The translations under genes and the position numbers were made by a program. A DNA stretch of 64,000 nt from Pseudomonas parafulva (GTDB taxonomy: Bacteria > Pseudomonadota > Gammaproteobacteria > Pseudomonadales > Pseudomonadaceae), in NCBI RefSeq assembly GCF_000800255.1, contig NZ_CP009747.1, positions 3,224,001 to 3,288,000 of the forward strand, written 5' to 3'. Of the stretch, positions 61,273 through 64,000 are shown one piece after another. Each line of letters starts with the position of its first letter. The first letter of the stretch is position 1. The notes under the pieces are model-generated. The model was not told the origin of the DNA. It saw only the letters and a program-made list of their open reading frames with translations, and searched no databases.

Positions 61273-62352
61273 ATGCAACGAATTCCTTGCGTGCTCATGC
61301 GCGGTGGCACCTCCAAGGGGCCTTTTTTCCATGCCTGGGATCTCCCTGCCAACGTGGTCGAACGCGACGAATTGCTCATCAACCTGATGGGCTCGGGGCA
61401 CGAACTGGAAATCGACGGTATCGGCGGCGGCAGCCCACAGACCAGTAAAGTGGCGATCGTCAGTCCGTCCCTGCATGCCGATGCGGACGTCGACTACCTG
61501 TTCGTCCAAGTGATGGTCGCCGATCGGCGAGTCGACACGGCCCCCAACTGCGGAAACATGCTCTGCGCCGTAGGTCCTTTCGCCATCGAGCAAGGACTGG
61601 TCAAGGCTGAAGATGGCAAGACGCTGGTGCGCATCCGCAATCTGAATACCGATACCCTGGTCAATTCTCTGGTGGAAACGCCTGGAGGAATCGTGCGCTA
61701 CGAGGGCCGTACGGCCATCGACGGCGTACCCGGCACGGCGGCCCCTGTGCACTTGACCTTCCTCGACGCGGTGGGCAGCAAAACCGGCAAGCTGTTCCCG
61801 ACCGGCAAGGCCCAAGAAGTGATCGACGGCGTAGCGGTGACCTGCATCGACATGGCCATGCCGATGATGATCATCGATGCCCATCAGTTGGGCATCACCG
61901 GCTCGGAAACCCCAGCGCAACTGGATGCGAACAAGCCCCTGCTGCGGCGCCTGGAAGCACTGCGGCTCAAAGCGGGCAAGGCCATGGGCCTGGGTGACGT
62001 CAGCGCCATGGTGGTTCCCAAGCCCGTGTTGGTTTCCCAACCGCGTCATGACGGGACGCTGCAAGTGCGTTACTTCATGCCTCACAACTGCCATCGTGCA
62101 CTGGCCATCACCGGTGCAATCGGGTTGGCGACCGCCTGCGTCAGCCCTGGCACGGTAATCATGGATATGCTTGGCGATCAGGCCCAGCACTTGGAAGAGG
62201 TACGCTTGGAACACCCCAGTGGGGGCATCGATGTGGCGCTCTCGCGCACGGGCACCGACGGTAAAACGTTGCAGGCTTCCGTCGTTCGGACTGCCCGTCG
62301 ATTGTTCTCTGGCTTCGTATACGCCCCGACCCTGCGTAGGTTGGCGGGCTAG
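61273..62352 (+). CDS. PrpF/GalD-type isomerase (tricarboxylate/oxalomesaconate)
   Basis: A 359-aa protein of the PrpF superfamily with diaminopimelate-epimerase-like folds: start RIPCVLMRGGTSKGPFF, the catalytic-Cys segment APNCGNMLCAVG, and C-terminal RTARRLFSGFVY. Family members isomerise double bonds in tricarboxylates (PrpF: 2-methyl-aconitate; GalD: 4-oxalomesaconate). No gallate dioxygenase is nearby, whereas an aconitate isomerase-like protein and di/tricarboxylate transporters are, so an aconitate-type substrate is more likely. The ATG at 61273 fits the family start; an in-frame ATG at 61240 lacks a ribosome-binding site. Confidence 0.88.
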   Translation: MQRIPCVLMRGGTSKGPFFHAWDLPANVVERDELLINLMGSGHELEIDGIGGGSPQTSKVAIVSPSLHADADVDYLFVQVMVADRRVDTAPNCGNMLCAVGPFAIEQGLVKAEDGKTLVRIRNLNTDTLVNSLVETPGGIVRYEGRTAIDGVPGTAAPVHLTFLDAVGSKTGKLFPTGKAQEVIDGVAVTCIDMAMPMMIIDAHQLGITGSETPAQLDANKPLLRRLEALRLKAGKAMGLGDVSAMVVPKPVLVSQPRHDGTLQVRYFMPHNCHRALAITGAIGLATACVSPGTVIMDMLGDQAQHLEEVRLEHPSGGIDVALSRTGTDGKTLQASVVRTARRLFSGFVYAPTLRRLAG

Positions 62353-62415
62353 GCAGGCCTAGCCACACATCGCTTACCCGCACATCCGCACAATTTCAAT
62401 AATGGGTGATGCAAC

Positions 62416-63720
62416 ATGAAACTCGCTAAATCACTGTATTTCCAGATTCTCTGCGCCGTCCTGCTGGGCGTGGTGGTCGGTCATTTCTGGGCGCAACAGG
62501 CCGTTGCGCTCAAGCCACTGGGTGATGCCTTCATCAAGTTGATCAAGATGATGATTGCCCCGGTCGTCTTCTGCACCATCGTCACCGGTATCGCCGGCAT
62601 GACCGACAAGCGATCGCTGGGTCGGTTGATGAGCAAGACGCTGATGCTGTTCCTGGTGCTCACGATCATCAGCCTGATCATCGGCCTGGCAGCGGTCAAC
62701 CTGCTGCGCCCCGGCGTCGGCATGAACATCGACCCGGCCACCCTGAGCACCGCGGGGCTCGATCAGTACACGGCCTCGGCGGCCAAGCTGAGCGTGGTCG
62801 ATTTCTTCCTGCACATCATCCCGGACACTTTCATCGGCGCGTTCAACCATGGCGAAGTGCTGCCGGTGCTGTTCATCGCCGTGCTCAGTGGCTTCGCCTT
62901 GTCGTCAATGGGCGACAAGGGCAAGCCTGTATTACAGGTACTGGAGTCGGCCTCGACCATGGTGTTCCGCATCTTCGGTTATCTGATGCGTTTCGCGCCA
63001 GTGGGCGCCTTCGGCGCACTTGCCTTCACGGTTGGACAATACGGCGTGTCCTCCCTCGGTTCCCTGGCCAAGCTGATAGGTACGCTCTATATCGCGTGCG
63101 CGTTCTTCGTGCTGGTGGTGCTCGGTGGCCTGTGCCGGGCCTACGGTTTCAGCCTGTGGAAGCTGTTGCGCTATTTCCGAGAGGAATTTCTAGTCGTGCT
63201 CGGGACCTCCTCCACCGAACCGGTCTTGCCGCGGATGCTGGAAAAGCTGGAAAGGCTGGGCTGCAAGAAAGGCGTGGTCGGACTGGTACTGCCCACCGGC
63301 TACTCCTTCAACCTGGACGGTACAGCCATCTATCTGTCGCTGGCCGCGCTGTTCATCGCTCAGGCCTGCAACATCGATCTGACCCTCGGCCAGACCGTCA
63401 CCATGCTGGCGATCATGTTGCTGTCGTCCAAGGGCGCGGCCGGGGTCACCGGAAGCGGATTCGTGGCACTGGCCTCGACCTTGACCGTCATTCATGACAT
63501 CCCACTGGCAGGACTGGCGTTGTTGATCGGCATCGATCGTTTCATGTCTGAGGCACGTGCCCTGACCAGCCTGGCCAGCAATGCCGTGGCCACCGTGGTC
63601 ATGTCCCTGTCGGAAAACGCCTGCGATCGCGAAACCTTGCTGCGCCAGTTGAATGAGCGCCCATCGGATTCGCCCAAAACGCAGGTCGCCTGGTCTGCCG
63701 AGTCTGGGCGTCAGAGCTAA
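62416..63720 (+). CDS. DctA-type dicarboxylate:cation symporter
   Basis: A 434-aa DAACS-family transporter with eight helices and two hairpins. The key motifs are present: GYSFNLDGTAIYLSLA and LLSSKGAAGVTGSGFVALAS. It transports C4-dicarboxylates or related acids with protons/Na+ across the inner membrane. It follows the isomerase by 63 nt and precedes a CitMHS-type transporter, as part of one tricarboxylate-utilisation transcription unit. Confidence 0.93.
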   Translation: MKLAKSLYFQILCAVLLGVVVGHFWAQQAVALKPLGDAFIKLIKMMIAPVVFCTIVTGIAGMTDKRSLGRLMSKTLMLFLVLTIISLIIGLAAVNLLRPGVGMNIDPATLSTAGLDQYTASAAKLSVVDFFLHIIPDTFIGAFNHGEVLPVLFIAVLSGFALSSMGDKGKPVLQVLESASTMVFRIFGYLMRFAPVGAFGALAFTVGQYGVSSLGSLAKLIGTLYIACAFFVLVVLGGLCRAYGFSLWKLLRYFREEFLVVLGTSSTEPVLPRMLEKLERLGCKKGVVGLVLPTGYSFNLDGTAIYLSLAALFIAQACNIDLTLGQTVTMLAIMLLSSKGAAGVTGSGFVALASTLTVIHDIPLAGLALLIGIDRFMSEARALTSLASNAVATVVMSLSENACDRETLLRQLNERPSDSPKTQVAWSAESGRQS

Positions 63721-63732
63721 ACGCCTCATTCA

Positions 63733-63811
63733 CCTCCTGTCGCATCGAAATCCCACGGCACCTCGTTGAGAGATGCCATGGGACAGGAGGCCGTCTGCCT
63801 TGCAGATGGCC
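63733..63811 (+). promoter_or_regulatory. Two intergenic stem-loops upstream of CitMHS gene
   Basis: First structure: outer arms CCTCCTGT (63733-63740) / ACAGGAGG (63783-63790) around inner arms TCCCACGGCA (63751-63760) / TGCCATGGGA (63774-63783). Second: GGCCGTCTGC (63789-63798) / GCAGATGGCC (63802-63811), ten pairs with one G-U. Neither has a T tract, so mRNA stability or processing control is more likely than termination. Confidence 0.5.
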
Positions 63812-63818
63812 ACATGAC

Positions 63819-63830
63819 AATAAAAACAAG
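63819..63830 (+). promoter_or_regulatory. Crc/Hfq-type A-rich motif upstream of CitMHS gene
   Basis: AATAAAAACAAG follows the AAnAAnAA pattern recognised by Hfq/Crc and lies directly before the ribosome-binding site AGAGA of the transporter gene. It predicts repression of this transporter when preferred carbon sources are present. Confidence 0.55.
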
Positions 63831-63840
63831 AGAGAAAACC

Positions 63841-64000
63841 ATGCTCGCACTTCTGGGCCTGATCATGGTGGTGACCTTCACCTACCTGATCATGAGTAAA
63901 CGCCTGTCGCCGATCGTTGCCCTGACCGTCGTCCCCATCGTCTTTGCGGTGATCGGAGGCTTTGCCCCCGAGCTGGGAAAAATGATGCTCGATGGCTTGA
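63841..64000 (+). CDS. CitMHS-family citrate/tricarboxylate transporter (partial, 5' end)
   Basis: The first 53 codons, open to the window end: MLALLGLIMVVTFTYLIMSKRLSPIVALTVVPIVF, then GGFAPELGKMMLDGL. This is the characteristic N-terminus of CitMHS (metal-citrate:proton) symporters of about 430-450 aa. Its position behind the isomerase and DctA genes supports uptake of citrate or aconitate as the job of the operon. The C-terminal part lies outside the window. Confidence 0.85.
   Translation, partial: MLALLGLIMVVTFTYLIMSKRLSPIVALTVVPIVFAVIGGFAPELGKMMLDGL

Noticed and set aside
61273..62352. PrpF/GalD-type gene as part of a gallate degradation cluster
   Set aside because: No gallate dioxygenase, hydratase or aldolase genes are in the window; neighbours point to tricarboxylates.
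1..64000. CRISPR arrays, tRNA or rRNA genes, complete IS elements
   Set aside because: No regularly spaced repeats, cloverleaf-type sequences, rRNA segments or transposase genes were seen on reading the window.

Overview
The window is a high-GC gammaproteobacterial chromosome segment that reads as a Pseudomonas of the P. putida type. The assignment rests on gene content: the homogentisate cluster hmgR / hmgA-fahA-maiA, the FabV enoyl-ACP reductase, PsiE, YebG with a perfect LexA box, Crc/Hfq-like A-rich leaders and FecI/FecR iron signalling. Genes are dense, many are coupled by 1-11 nt overlaps, and starts are often GTG or TTG. I see no rRNA, tRNA, CRISPR array, complete insertion sequence or prophage.

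Layout. 1-12.4 kb: a universal stress protein; a four-gene aromatic-acid-type efflux operon (HlyD, DUF1656, FUSC, outer-membrane factor) divergent from a LysR gene; a D-2-hydroxyacid dehydrogenase; a gtrA-gtrB-glucosyltransferase cassette for O-antigen modification; and a DMT exporter divergent from an AraC regulator. 12.4-18.7 kb: one iron-uptake operon running from a Fur box through DUF3649, a PepSY membrane protein, DUF3325, FecI and FecR to a TonB-dependent siderophore receptor. 18.9-22.8 kb: ribosome-associated factor, psiE, yebG, a leucine-type dehydrogenase, a 103-bp inverted-repeat element and a SirB1 protein. 22.8-27.0 kb: tyrosine/homogentisate catabolism with its IclR regulator and operator. 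27.0-30.2 kb: a 1072-aa orphan protein resembling the large Pseudomonas dermonecrotic-toxin-like (DUF6543) proteins.

30.5-45 kb is mostly core metabolism and envelope: SDR, alpha/beta hydrolase, LrgAB holin-like pair with LysR, flavodoxin, PilZ, folM-DUF1244-HopJ, GNAT and fabV. It ends with a PepSY / cytochrome b / sulfatase-type transferase operon divergent from a PmrAB/QseBC-like two-component system, suggesting regulated envelope modification. 45-49 kb is the oddest metabolic locus: a thiolase with a Crc-type leader converges on a MetE homologue that has only the N-terminal half of the enzyme, and this is divergent from a fused MetF-MetV-like methylenetetrahydrofolate reductase. 49-56.3 kb: an SBF transporter and a signalling block (PAS hybrid kinase, an uncharacterised winged-helix-like protein overlapping a GGDEF gene, an EAL gene).

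56.4-59.1 kb is an accessory patch of low GC (43 G+C in 120 bases at 57541-57660). It holds a candidate membrane-active toxin translationally coupled to a four-helix membrane protein that looks like its immunity factor, plus unknown small genes and a candidate structured RNA. 59.3-64 kb looks like a tricarboxylate (probably trans-aconitate) utilisation locus: a ModA-like secreted protein of the aconitate isomerase type, a LysR regulator with a clear operator, a PrpF/GalD-type isomerase, a DctA symporter and a CitMHS transporter cut by the window end.
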